A stretch of 64,000 nucleotides of DNA from Canna indica (GCA_034359265.1 CP136898.1:36913501-36977500); one strand, 5' to 3'. Shown: positions 31,950 to 43,513, counted from the stretch's first letter. Translations and numbers: made by a program. Notes: generated by a model not told the origin, from the letters alone.

Positions 31950-34005
31950 ATGACGCCTTCTCTTCTTCCTCGACTCTTCTTCTTCATCCCTTTCCTCCTT
32001 GCCGCCGCTGCTGGTTCTCTCCCCTCCCGCAACCCCGACCTCCTCCCCCTCCTCGCCTTCAAGCTCTCCCTCTCCAGCCCCGCGTCCGCCGTGCATGTGC
32101 TCTCCTCGTGGGATCCCGCCGTCGACCCGTGCTCCTCGTGGCACGGTGTCTACTGCCGCCGCGGCCGTGTCGCCCGCCTCGTCCTTGAGGGCAGCGACCT
32201 CGACGGCCCCATCCACCACCTCGCCCGCCTCCCCCATCTCGGCTTCCTCAGCCTAAGTAACAACTCCTTCTCCTTCCCTCTACACCAACTGGACCTCTCC
32301 CTTTCTCCTTGGCAAGCTCATCTCAAGATTCTCCACCTCTCCCACAACCGCTTCTCTGGTCCCTTCCCCACCGCCTTCCTCAGCCTCCGTCGCCTCCGCC
32401 GGCTGGACCTCGCTGGAAATTTGATCTCTGGCTTTATCCCGCCGGAGATCGGCGTCTTCCTACGCCACCTTCTCACCCTCCGGCTTGAGGAGAACAATCT
32501 CAGCGGGAACATCCCTGCCTCTGTCGGCTTCATTCCTGAGCTCACCGTCCTCAACGTCTCTCACAACCGTTTGGCGGGGGAGATCCCCGGCAAGCTTTCC
32601 TACTTCCCGCCGTCGTCCTTCGTCGCCAATCCGGGCCTCTGCGGAGTTCCTCTTCCACACAAGTGCCCAAACGACTTGGCCGCGAGCAGCGCAGATCCGA
32701 GGCCGCCGCCAAGCACACAAGGGCGAAAGATGTGGAAGTGGACGGTGGTAATTGCAGCAGCGGCGGCAGCAATTACAGCGTCCATTGCAGCGACGGTGGT
32801 CGCACTCTTTCGCTTCAGGAAGTGGGCGAGGAGAAAAGGAGAGACAACGACTAAGGTTGACGGAGAAGATCAGGAAGAGAAGGAGGAAGATGAGAGAGGA
32901 AGCCTAGGGAGGATGGAGTGGTTCGATGAGGGGCGGTGTACGGCATTCGCGTTGGAAGATTTGATGAGAGGGTCGGCCGAGATGCTGGGGAGGGGCGCGG
33001 TGGGGTCAACGTACCGGGTGGTGATGGAAGGAGGAGGAGGAGGAGGAGGAGGAGGAGAGGAAACGGTGGCCGTGGTGGTGAAGAGAGTGAGGAGGAAGAC
33101 AACGAAGGAGAAGAAGGGGATAAAGGAGGAGGAAAGATTGCTAAAAGAGATGGGGCGATGGCGGCACACCAATGTGGTGAGCTTGAGAGCCTACCATTAC
33201 TCTTCTTCCGGGGAAGAGCTGCTACTGGTGTACGATTTCCTTCCCAATGGCAGCCTTTCCAATCTCTTGCACGGTGCGTCCATCTCCTTCTTCTCACGCA
33301 CTAATGAACGAACAAGTAAAGTGCATCGTTTTGCGTGAAACAGGGAACAGAGGACCGGGGAGGATTCCATTGGAGTGGACCTCGCGGCTGAAGCTTGCGC
33401 TTGGCGCCGCCAAAGGCCTCGCCTACCTCCACAGTGCCTCCAACTCCATGCTCTCTCATCAACACCTCACCTCTTCCAACATCCTCATCGACGACGACGG
33501 CAACGCCTGCGTATCCGACTTCGCCCTGCTCGAGCTCCTCTCCCCACTGCCGTCACCCTCGTCCTTCAACTCCACAAGCTCCCACACCGCGGCCACCGAA
33601 GCCACGCGGAGAGCCGGCAGCGACGTGTACAGCTTCGGGATCATTCTGCTGGAGATGCTGACGGGAAGACCGGCGGTGGGCGAAGAGGACTTGGCGAAGT
33701 GGGTGCAGACGGTGGTGAGACAGGAGTGGACGTCGGAGGTGTTCGACATAGAGCTGATGAGGGGCAAAGCGGCGGAGGACGAAATGTTTGCGCTCTTGCA
33801 GGTGGCGCTGCTGTGCGTGGCGCAGGAGGCGAAGGACAGGCCAAGGATGGGCGTGGTGCATAAGATGATCGAAGACATCAGAGACAGAGGTAATCGCAGG
33901 AGCGGAGGATCAATTTCCCCTTCGTTGAATGACCATTCTTACGATGACGGCTCCTCGCCTTGTCTTTCCGAAGACACTCCCACCATCACTAGCTGTTCAA
34001 GATGA
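31950..34005 (+). CDS. LRR receptor-like kinase, subfamily LRR-III, pseudokinase-like (two exons)
   Basis: Exons 31950-33273 and 33344-34005 (intron 70 bp, GT...AG, phase 1) give 661 residues. In order: a signal peptide (about 1-22), an LRR N-terminal cap with DPCSSWHGVYC (59-69), about five LRRs (to about 225), a basic/Pro-rich spacer, a transmembrane helix (about 264-288), an acidic juxtamembrane part and a kinase domain. The domain order and motifs such as NGSLSNLLHGNRGPGR and VVRQEWTSEVFDIELMR match Arabidopsis LRR-III kinases like At1g68400. The glycine loop LGRGAVGS (346-353) and the Lys in VVVKRV (378) are present. The HRD motif is HQH (480-482) with Thr for the catalytic-loop Lys, DFG is DFA (500-502), and the APE segment is lost in a shortened activation loop. 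Phosphotransfer is therefore unlikely and signalling by scaffolding is more likely. A nine-glycine run (361-369) lies between loop and Lys. The 5' half is very GC-rich. Ligand unknown. Confidence 0.93.
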
Positions 34006-34240
34006 AAGATTACCACAAGAAACCAAAGGAGGTAACCAGAAAAATTATCTACGAATGTGTTCTTTTTTGAAAGTAATTAAGAAATATGTATTTATCATGA
34101 GAGCTGAAAGATACACGTAATAAGTTTGTAAGGAAGAAAGAAACCAAAGAAAGAGACTACAGGAGATATCGAACTGTAGATTCCACAATCCCAGAGATTG
34201 CTTAGAGAGCTTCAACGGGATGGACTCTTCAATTGCTAGT
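34006..34240 (+). other. 3' flank of the receptor kinase gene
   Basis: Probable 3' UTR, with AATAAG at about 34119 as a possible weak polyadenylation signal. No other gene. Confidence 0.4.
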
Positions 34241-34560
34241 TCAGTGAAAGCATTTGAGTAGTAGGTGAAGATATCTGACACTGTCCTCGCACACTGTAAC
34301 TCCTGATATTTGCGAGTGAAGAGCTCCTTGTATTAATCCCTGGTTCGTCGCTCGGGAGATGAGCTCAGAGAGAGAGTCAATGACCAAATTGAAGATAAGT
34401 GGGGAGAGAGAGTTATCCTGTCGGAGACCGCGTTTATGCGCAAAGGGTAATCCCAGTTTGCCATTGATGAGCAGGGAATATTCAGATGTGTGGAGTAGCA
34501 CGTAAATCCATTGTTGCCGCATTGGCGAAAAGTCTCTGACCTCGAGAAGATCTTAGATGA
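34241..34560 (-). pseudogene. LINE reverse transcriptase fragment
   Basis: A minus-strand frame (ATG 34522) encodes TSEYSLLINGKLG, HKRGLRQDNSLSPLIFN and LVIDSLSELISRA. This is the plant L1-type RT palm motif, whose usual GLRQGDPLSP is changed to GLRQDNSLSP. Only this piece is present, without the catalytic YADD. It is bounded on the right by the hAT-like element at 34562. Confidence 0.82.
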
Positions 34561-34561
34561 A

Positions 34562-35404
34562 TAGGAATGGTAATATTACTCGTTTAGGTGGGTACCCGCG
34601 GATATTTATTCGTTTATGACGGGTATGGTAGGTAGTTTTTTACCCGCGGAAATTTTACGGATAATTTTTCTTATCCATTTTTTATATGGGGCGGGAACGT
34701 GTATTATAGTATTCGTACCCGCGGATACCCATTACATGCGAGAATTAGTAAATTATAATATTATCCTCGGTACTTATACTAAAAACCTAACCTAATTCAA
34801 TACACTACAATACAACCGACCTATAGAGACATATAATTAGAGACAAATTAAATTTTTATTTTTAAATCTTCACATTTAGAGATTAATAAACACAAAATTT
34901 ATTCATAATTAGTCTCTAAAAATAATTTTAGAGTTAGATCAATTAAGTGACTCTGTTGTTGTTGTTTCTATAGATTTTTAGAGACTAATTAAAAATAAAT
35001 TTTATATCTAATTAGTCTCTAAATGTGAAGATTTAGAAACAAAAATATATTGACTCTAATTTTGTGTTTTTATAGGTCAATTGTATTGTAGTGATATCCA
35101 TGTACTTTATGTTTTGAAACCTTATGATGATGTTGTTATCAAAATATTGTGTCTATCAAAATGAAATTGTTATCAAAATGCTTGAAGAGTTGGAATTTTA
35201 TTAAAATATTATAATTTATATTTTTTTAAATTGTCATGGGTACCCGCCAATATTCGTGGGTATCCGTCCCCCCACGGGTAATTAAATGAGTATCAATTTT
35301 TGATACCTACGGAGAATAAACAGGTAGTGGGTACTCGTTTATTTCGCGGGGCGGGTAGCGGGTAGGCACCCCCTCATAGACGCCCCGCCCCGTTGACATC
35401 CCTA
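34562..35404. mobile_element. hAT-like miniature element, host of a CACTA MITE
   Basis: Ends TAGGAATGGTAA and TTGACATCCCTA are imperfect inverted repeats. The 8-bp flanks TAGATGAA (34554-34561) and GAGGTGAA (35405-35412) agree at six positions. The interior is rich in GGGTACCCGCGG and CGGGTA words near both ends. Without the nested element it is about 550 bp. No ORF. Confidence 0.75.
34803..35093. mobile_element. CACTA-derived MITE (291 bp)
   Basis: Terminal inverted repeats CACTACAATACAACCGACC and GGTCAATTGTATTGTAGTG are flanked by ATA on both sides (34800-34802 and 35094-35096). The interior is also self-complementary (CTAATTAGTCTCTAAAT and TTTAGAGATTAATAA-type words). It is nested inside the hAT-like element. 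Confidence 0.88.
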
Positions 35405-35631
35405 GAGGTGAATCACTAGTTGACAGATTCAAAATCCTTTTCAAAGTCCACTTTAATCAAACATGCGTCCTGATGCCCTCGTGAGACAAGCCCAGATGGT
35501 TTTCTAAACCATCATATAGTAGTCTAAGGTACTACACCCTCCAATGAAAGCTCCTTGTGAGTTGTCTATTAGTAGAGGTACGACGGGAGCTAAACGATTA
35601 GCCGAAAGTTTTGAAAAGATCTTGATTATGC

Positions 35632-36073
35632 CACTACTAGAATATTGGCTTTCAGCCACGGGTTTCATTGACGGCTGCCTCGGCCGTCAGAAGAATCAAC
35701 GATTCTCCAACGGCTGCACAAGTCGTGGCTGATGTGACCTCATCAACCACGACTTGCATACGATCGCCTCATACCGTCGCTCATATCTGATGGCGCGCAC
35801 GACGTGCAAAATGAAAAATGTTACCAGCCACGGCTTAAAGAGGGCGATGGAGGCCGTCAGTGATATTAATTAGTAATTAGCCACGGCTAAGAGCGGCTGT
35901 TGGTGATAAAATGATGGCGCGCACTCGGTGCGAAAATGAAAAACTAATCACCTACGGCTTAGAGAGGGTCACGTCGACCGTCGGTGATATAGTAAATGTT
36001 AATCAATGGTTTACAATGGTTGACAAGCCGTTAGTGAAGAAGGATGTTATTTGTATTCGCGCTTGGACCCCTC
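35632..36073 (+). mobile_element. CACTA transposon terminus, truncated
   Basis: It begins CACTACTAGAATATTGG and continues with subterminal repeats of another CACTA family (AGCCACGGCT and GCCGTCRGTGAT in both orientations). The copy stops at 36073, where Sirevirus A begins. The other terminus is not found downstream. Confidence 0.75.
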
Positions 36074-37468
36074 TATTGGCTTAAGGGTTTCTCTTAAGCT
36101 TCGATCTTCGTTTTGATGACAACAAACATATATTTAATCTATGTGTGAAGTTTTGAGTTCAGGTTGAGGTTGCGATAAGCATGCAAACTTCGTTTGGAGA
36201 AACAAAAGGAAAGATCGTCAAGAATTAATAGAATAAGAACGTCAAAGAAATGCTTGAGTATAGAATAAGTAGATATCTTGTAATATACCCATAGAACGAT
36301 CTTATCCCAAGCCTAATTGTAAGGTTATCCAAGTTAGAACATGGTAACCAGACCTATGAAAAACATGTAACAAATATAAAGAAAAAATTAGCCTCAGCCT
36401 GAGTTCGGTTGACCGAACAAAGCAGAAAAATCGGTAGTAGCCTTGTTGGTCGACCAGACGGTCGACCGAATGATGCCACAAAATGGCACTAGCCACTCGG
36501 TCGACCTGTCGGTCGACCGAAAATGATGAAAAAGTGGCAGAGGGCTACGTCGGTTGACCGGTCGGTCAATCGACTAATGCCAAATATTGGCAGAAGGTGC
36601 TTCGATCAACCAGATTGCGGATCATTAAACTCGCGACTCATTCAGTCGACCCGTCGGTCGACCGAACAATGCTATTAAAGCAGTGGTCGCGGGCGGTCGA
36701 TTGATCGATCGACCGACGATCGATCGACAAGCGATCGAATGACGGTAACATCTAGTTTTTTGCCCGTTGAACAACCCATTCGGTTGAGGGGTTATAAATA
36801 CCCCTCACCTAACTCCTTTAAGACTTCTTAGAGATTTAATTAAGCATTTAAAGGAGTGATTTGAGCCTTTAAAAAGGATTGATTGCTGTGCCCTGTTCTT
36901 CCGTCAATATTCTTCTCAAGCGCCCAGTTCTGTTCCTCAACTCTGCTGTGATTCAAGTTCATCTACTATCAAGTTGGAGGCTTGAAGGCTTGGGAAAAGA
37001 GCATTGGTTCTTCTTTCAATTCTTAGCTTTTTTTCATTGTATTTGAAGTTGTTTTAAACTTGTTTTCACCTGTAATAGCTTGCTAGGTGTGCTAGAGAAA
37101 CACTTAGGGTTAGGCTTTGTAGATTTGTGTTTTGCCTAGGTGAATAAATTTGAGGAGTTCTCAAAGAGGTGAGAATTGTGTCCTCAGTTGCATTCAAAGG
37201 GAAACACAAGTTTTATAAAGTAGTTGGTTAAAAATCCTTAGTGATGAGCCAAGGTAGTGGAGTAGGCAGTTGGTCGAACCACTATATTTCATCGTGTTTA
37301 CATTGCTTTGAATATTTGCTCATTATTGTTCTTGATATTTGATAACATACATTGTTAAGTTACATTTGCATTTAATTGAAGTTAAAACTAAGCAAAAAGA
37401 AAATTGATAAAATAGAAAAAAGACAGACACTATTTAACCCCCCTTTTAGTGTCGAATTATATACAACA
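36074..37468 (+). repeat. 5' LTR of element A (1395 bp)
   Basis: Starts TATTGGCTTAAGGG (first G of the usual TG mutated) and ends ATATACAACA. It holds the palindrome array at about 36405-36740, a TATA box in GGTTATAAATACCCCTCACC (36790-36809), and the 3' words GTAGTGGAGTAGGCAGTTGG near the end. Its partner begins at 42716. Confidence 0.88.
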
Positions 37469-37470
37469 AT

Positions 37471-37482
37471 TGATATTAGAGC
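37471..37482 (+). promoter_or_regulatory. Primer-binding site of element A (degenerate)
   Basis: TGATATTAGAGC, two changes from TGGTATCAGAGC, which is complementary to the 3' end of initiator methionine tRNA. It starts two bases after the LTR. Confidence 0.8.
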
Positions 37483-37524
37483 AAGGTCGTAGGATAATAT
37501 TTAACCATCTTCCCTACAAATTAA

Positions 37525-39159
37525 GATGTTTAGTAAAATCTAACTAGCTCAAGGGTCCTCTACTCATACTCCACCACTTTTCGATGGAAATAACTATGCC
37601 TACTAGAAGATTCGTATGAATGACTTCCTATAATCTCTAGGCATGGATGTATGGAGGATGATTCAAGTAGAGTATACGCAACCTACTAAGGATATGGATG
37701 ACTGGGACCAAGATGAGATTAAACTCTTTAATGCTAATGCAAAGATCGTCAATGCATTATATTGCAGCCAATCACTTAATGAGTTCAATAGGATTTATAC
37801 CTGTAAGTCCGTATGTGAACTATGGAAGGTCCTAGAGACCACACATGAAGGGACTTCACAAGTAAAGGAATCCAAAATAAACCTACTCATGCATGATTAT
37901 TAAATGTTTAAAATATTATCGCATGAATCCATTGATGCTATGTATGCTAGATTTCAAAATATTATAAATGAATTAGCTAACTTTGGCATAGAGATAAAGG
38001 AAGAGGAGAAGGTAAGGAAGCTCCTTTGTTCCCTTCCAAAAACTTGGGAGCCCATGGTCATTGCAATCATGGAAGCAAAGGACATGAGCACCTTGAAGAT
38101 CACCGAGCTCATTGGGTCTCTCATGACACATGAGACCCATATAAAGCAATATATGGAGGAAGATGCCCCCAAAGGCAAGACCATTGCCTTAAAAGCATCA
38201 CACCTAGTAGAAGAATCCTCATCATCCGAGGAAGAGACGGATGACCTTGAGGAAATGGCAATGTTAGCAAGGAGGTTTATGAGATTTATGAGAGGAGGCA
38301 TGAGAAAGGGTAGAGGAAGCTACACATGCTACCATTGCAACAAAACCGGGTATCTAAGGAAGGACTGCCCAGTTCTCAAAATGGCTTCCACCTTTAACCC
38401 TCACAAAAAGGACAAACACAAGAAGAAGAAGAAGGCAATGATGGCTTCGTGGGATGAAAGCGAGGCTTCATCGAGTGAAGAAGACTCAAAGAGTGAAAAG
38501 GCAAACCTTTGCTTGATGGCAAATGATGATGGGGTAAGATTTACTTTTGGTGACCTTTCTTTTACTCAAGAAGAGCTTGAAAATGAATTTGAACAAATGC
38601 ATGATGAATTTTAATGCTATTAGGAGAAAATTTAAAGAGCTTAAAAAGGATAATAAATCTTTAGAGCTAGAAAATGATAGCTTATTACTTTCATGCAATG
38701 ATTTAAGGAAAGAAGTAGATACCCTTAAGGAAGAGAAACACACCCTAGAGAAAGCAAGGAAGGACTTAGAAAATGACAATAAAAAATTAGAAGATGAAAA
38801 CAAGTATTTAAGTGATCAAATATAGCACTTGAATGATAGCATGCTAATATTGAAAAAGGAACTTTGCTTGTTTAATGAAAAGATGACAACCCTATAAAAT
38901 GCCATGCCAAAGGTTGTCCATAAAAAGAAAATTATCACACTTTCATGCTCACACACATAATAGAAGGAAATTTAATGAAAATTATTTTTCTTGTGGTATA
39001 TTTGGCCATATGGCCAGGGATTGTGCTTTGAGGAGGAACCCACATACAATATTTATATGGGTTCCTAAAATAACTAACGCTCAAGGACCCAAGAAAATTT
39101 GGGTACCTAAAATAGTTTCTTCTCCTTTTATAGATGGAGAAGCATCCTCAAGCAAGTAG
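37525..39159 (+). pseudogene. Sirevirus gag of element A
   Basis: The ATG is at 37525, with an early TAA five codons in. Retained blocks are the gag N-terminal region (WKVLETTHEGTSQVKESKI, 37830-37885), LITELIGSLMTHETH-like helix sequence, the first zinc knuckle CYHCNKTGYLRKDC (38328-38370, G-Y where G-H is usual), a Lys/Ser-rich linker, a long coiled coil (38620-38825), and a second knuckle region CGIFGHMARDC followed by GPKKIWVPKI. There are stops at 37901, after the coiled coil and in the knuckle region, and a frameshift at about 38612. The structural capsid role is lost in this copy. Confidence 0.88.
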
Positions 39160-42100
39160 AAGCAGTTGGATATTAGATAGTGGTTGCTCACAGCACATGA
39201 CGGGTGACATCAACTTATTTGCAACCCCATCAAGCAAAGATGGTGGACATGTTAGATTTGGAGGCAATGCTAAAGGTAAGATTATTGTCATTGATGATAT
39301 AGGTATACTTCACCCATGCATTAAGAATGTCTTACTAGTTGATGGGTTAAAACATAACTTGATTAACATATCACAATTGTGTGACAATGGATACATAATT
39401 ATCTTTGAAGCATCTAAATGTATCATTAGGAGTGCACCATCTATTGATATCATGTTTATTGGAAATAGGCAAGAAAATATCTACACATTAGATTTAAATG
39501 TCTTGCCTAATCCCCAGGTTAGATGCTTAGTTGTCATGGAGAATGACTCTTGATTGTGGCATAGAAGGCTAGGATATGCTAGCATGAGCCTCATCCAAGA
39601 AATATCTAAGAAAAAATTAGTTAAAGGATTACCCAAGATAAAATTTGAAAAAGATAAACTTTGTGATGCATGTCAACTAGGTAAGCAAGTTAAATATTCA
39701 TTTCATTGTATTAATCAAGTTAGTACATCTAGAATTCTTGAGCTTGTGCGCATGGATCTTTTTGGTCCATGTGATGTAGCTAGTCTAGGTGGAAAGCTAT
39801 ATTGCTATGTGTTAGTTGATGACTTTTCTAGATTTACATGAATTTTCTTTTTAGCTAAGAAAAATGAAACTTTTGAGTTTTTCAAAAAGTTTACTAAAAA
39901 AGTTACAAATGAGAAATGAGTTTCAATTTTAAAAATTAGAAGTGATAATGGAGGAGAGTTTAAAAATGATTTTTTTTTCGAATTTTGTGATGATTTAGGT
40001 ATTGAACATACATTTTCTTCCCCTAGGACCCTTCAACAAAATGGCCGGGGTGGTTGAGAGGAAGAATAGAACATTACAAGAGATGGCTAGGACCATGAAA
40101 TGTGAAAATAATTTGTCTAAGTATTTTTGGGCCGAAGCCATAAATACCTCTTGTTATGTGTTTAATCGCGTTTTATTAAGACCTAAAATTAAGAAAACAC
40201 CTTTTGAGCTTTGGAATGGTAAAATCCTAAATGTGGGATATTTTCATATTTTTGGATGCAAATGTTTCATATTAAATACTAAGGAGAATTTAGAAAAAAT
40301 TGATTCTAAATCCGATGAAGGGATTTTCCTATGTTACTCCATTAATTCTAAGGCATATAGAGTATACAATCGTAGAACTTTGATTGTTGAATAATCTATG
40401 TATGTCACATTTAATGATACTAATGATTCTTCTAGAAATGTGAAGATTGTAAATGTAGGTGAGAAACTTGAGGATCTCACACTTCATAACAAAGAGGTGG
40501 AGGATGAAGATAATGGGGAAACTCAACATGAAGATCTACTATCCTCAAATCTACCTCAAGTTGAAGATGATGAAGAAGAAGCTCTACCGCCTCTCCCTAA
40601 AGGATATCAGTTGATAAGAGATCATCTAATGGATCAAGTCATTGGAGAACCTTCAATAGGAGTGGTAACACGCTCTAAACTCAAGAATATTTGTCAATAT
40701 GTAGCTTTTATATCTCAAGTAGAGCCTAAAAACTTTAAGGAAGCAATAGAAGATAAGTTTTGGGTACTAGCTATGCAAGAAGAACTCAACCAATTTGCTA
40801 GAAATGATGTGTGAGACTTAGTACCTAGACCTAGCGAACAAACTATAATTGGGACTAAATGGGTATTTAGAAATAAGTTAGATGAAGGAGGATTAGTCAT
40901 TAGAAATGATGCTAGGTTAGTGGCAGAAGGGTACAATCAACAAGAAGGGATAGATTATAATGAAACTTATGCTCCCGCAGCTTGATTAGAAGCAATTAGA
41001 ATGCTTTTGGCATATGCTAGCTTTAAAGGTTTTAAACTTTTCCAAATGGATGTTAAAAGTGCATTTTAAAATGGTTTCATTAATGAAGAAGTATATGTTG
41101 AACAACCCCCCGGATTTGAAAGTTTTGAGTTTCCAAATCATATTTTCAAACTTAAAAAAATATTATATGGTTTAAAACAAACCCCTAGGGCTTGGTATGA
41201 AAGACTTTTAAATTTTTTAATTGAACAATGTTTTAACGTTGGAAAAGCCGATGTTTCACTTTTTATTAAACATCATGAAAATGATATGTTATTAGTTCAA
41301 ATTTATGTTGATGACATAATTTTTGGTGCTACTAATGAAATTCTTTGTAAGTGGTTTGCTAAGTGTATGCAAGATGTGTTTGAGATGAGCATGATGGGAG
41401 AGCTCTCCTTCATGCTTGGTCTCCAAATCAAGCAAACCAACAAAGAAATCTTCATCAATCAAGTCAAGTACACAAAGGAGCTCATCAAAAGGTTTGGGAT
41501 GAATGAAGCCAAGATAACTTCTACACCAATGAGTACATCCATCGAACTTGACAAAGATGAAGAGGGTGTCAAAGTTGACGAAAAACAATATCGAGGTATG
41601 ATTGGTAGTCTTCTTTACTTAACCGCAAGTAGACTCGATATCATGTTTAGCGTTTGTGCATATACTAGGTTTCAATCTTGCCCTAGAATGTCTCATTTAA
41701 GTGCGGTCAAACGCATATTGAGATATTTAAAGGGCACAATTGACTTAGGACTATGGTATCCATGTCATACATCTTTTGATTTAATCAGTTTTTCGGACGC
41801 GGATTTTGCCGGGTGTAAAGTAGATAGAAAAAGCACTAGTGAGTGTTGTCAATTCTTAGGAACGAGTCTTGTTTCTTGGTTCTCAAAGAAACAAAACTCA
41901 GTTGCACTTTCAACTACCGAAGCGGAATACATAGCTGCGGCTAGTTGTTGTGCACACGTCGTTTGGATGAAACAAACCCTTTTAGATTATGGACTTAAGT
42001 ATTCTTACATACTCATTCATTGTGATAATACTAGTGCAATAAATTTAACAAAGAATCTCATTTTACACTCTAGGACTAACCATATTGATTTAAGGCACCA

Positions 42101-42253
42101 TTTTTTTGGGATAATGTGACTAAAGGAAATATATCGATAGAATTTGTATCCACCGACAAACAACTTGCCGATATATTTACAAAACCCTTGGTTGAGGAAA
42201 ACTTTACAAGCTTAAGGATGCAATTAGGAATTTGTGTTTTTCCTAGTAGTTAA
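39134..42253 (+). pseudogene. Sirevirus pol of element A: protease, integrase, RT, RNase H
   Basis: Protease has ILDSGCSQHMTG (39160-39200). The pre-integrase zinc region begins LWHRRLGYASM (39552) and has CDACQLGK. Integrase has DLFGPCDVASLGGK, VDDFSRFT and VERKNRTLQEMART (40050-40095). RT has GTKWVFRNKLDE, FQMDVKSAF and the active site YVDDIIFG (41305-41330). RNase H has SDADFAGCKVDRKST (41795-41840) and STTEAEYIAAA. It ends TAA 42251-42253. In-frame stops occur at 39551, 39839, 40392, 40812, 40982 and 41066, among others, and there is a frameshift at about 42110. It encoded the copia-order polyprotein. Confidence 0.92.
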
Positions 42254-42489
42254 GATGTTCTTCTTCAAAACATATATGTTTTTCAAAAAATGACATTCTA
42301 TAAAGTATCGTCACACTTATGTATTGCTCTGTAGTGGGGCTTTGCGACTTATTGATGTTTGCCTTCTATGGGCTTACATTAATAAAAAGGACTATAGTGG
42401 TAGATGATACTTAGTTTTATGGCTTTCTGGGTTTTCATGATGACACTCATTAATTGTACCTTAATTCTTACCCTTTTTGATGGATGTCA

Positions 42490-42715
42490 AAAGGGGGAGA
42501 AAAAGTAAAGTCACACTTGTTTTCATGATGCATATAGTTAGGGGGAGTTACAAAAATGATATGCACCTTGATAGGGGGAGCATATGTTGAGTTATATATA
42601 TTTTTGTATTTGTTGAGTTATATATCTTGTATGCCTTAACTCAAACTCACAAAGAATATGCATCTGTTTTCTTAAAATTCCATGTAATATTTGTCATCAT
42701 CAAAAACGGGGAGAT
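42490..42715 (+). promoter_or_regulatory. Polypurine tract cluster before the 3' LTR of element A
   Basis: AAAAGGGGGAGAAAAA (42490), TTAGGGGGAGT (42540), ATAGGGGGAGC (42573) and ACGGGGAGAT immediately before the LTR at 42716. The last is the primer for plus-strand DNA. Multiple tracts are a known Sirevirus trait. Confidence 0.8.
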
Positions 42716-43513
42716 TGTTGGCTTAAGGATTTCTCTTAAGTTTCGATCTTCGTTTTGATGACAACAAACATATATTTAATCTATGTGTGAAGTTTTGAGT
42801 TCAAGTTAAGGTTGCGATAAGCATGCAAACTTCATCCGGAGAAACAAAAGGAAAGATCGTCAAGAATCAATAAAATAAGAACGTCAAAGAAAGGCTCGGG
42901 TATAGACTAAGTAGATATCTTGTAATATACCCCTAGGACAATCTTATCCCAAGCCTAATTGTAAGGTTATCCAAGTTCGAACTTGGTAACCAAACCTATG
43001 AAAAGCATGTAACAAATATAAAGAAAAAATTAGCCTCAGCCTGAGTTCGGTCGACCGGTCGATCGATCGAACAAAGCAGAAAAATCGGCAGTAGCCATGT
43101 CGGTCGACCGGACGGTCGACCGAATGATGCCAGAAAATGGCAGTAGCCACTCGGTCGACCTGTCGATCGACCGAAGATGGTGAAAAAGTGGCAGAGGGCT
43201 ACATCGGTCGATCGGTTGAACAACCAATGCCAAAAATTGGTATAAGGTGCTTCGGTCGACCGGATTGCGGATCACTGAAGTCGTGACTCTTTCGATCGAC
43301 CCATCAGTCGACCGAACAACACTATTAAAGTAGCGGTCGTGGGAGGTCAATTGATCGGTCGATCGACGATCGACTGGCAAGCGACCGAACAGCAATAACG
43401 GCTAGTTTTCCGCCCGTTGAACAACCCGTTCGGTTGAGGGGTTATAAATACCCCTCACCTAACTCCTTTAAGACTTCTTAGAGATTTAATTGAGCATTTA
43501 AAGGAGTGATTTG
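42716..43513 (+). repeat. 3' LTR of element A, 5' 798 bp only
   Basis: Starts TGTTGGCTTAAGG and is colinear with 36074 onward, including the palindrome array (43045-43390) and the TATAAATACCCCTC box. It ends at GGAGTGATTTG, where LTR B begins. The remaining about 600 bp of LTR A is not seen downstream. Confidence 0.88.

Larger units (their letters stand above)
36074..43513 (+). mobile_element. Sirevirus-like Ty1/copia element A, nearly full length, 3' LTR truncated
   Basis: The order is 5' LTR (36074-37468), primer-binding site, gag, pol (protease, integrase, RT, RNase H), a purine-tract-rich noncoding stretch, and a 3' LTR (42716-43513) cut short where LTR B starts. Gag with a coiled coil and two zinc knuckles, protease-integrase-RT order and multiple polypurine tracts fit Sireviruses. 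All coding parts contain stops and frameshifts. Confidence 0.9.

Noticed and set aside
32851..33297. Antisense Ser/Pro-rich protein within the kinase gene
   Set aside because: It is a shadow of the GC-rich sense frame, whose domains are clear. No independent motif or start context.
33375..33863. Arg/Gly-rich ORF in another frame of kinase exon 2
   Set aside because: Overlaps the conserved kinase frame entirely. Composition is typical of an off-frame reading of GC-rich DNA.
36405..36740. CRISPR-like array
   Set aside because: Short palindromes recur at fairly even spacing, but the spacers are themselves related, the block sits inside a retrotransposon LTR, and the organism is a plant.
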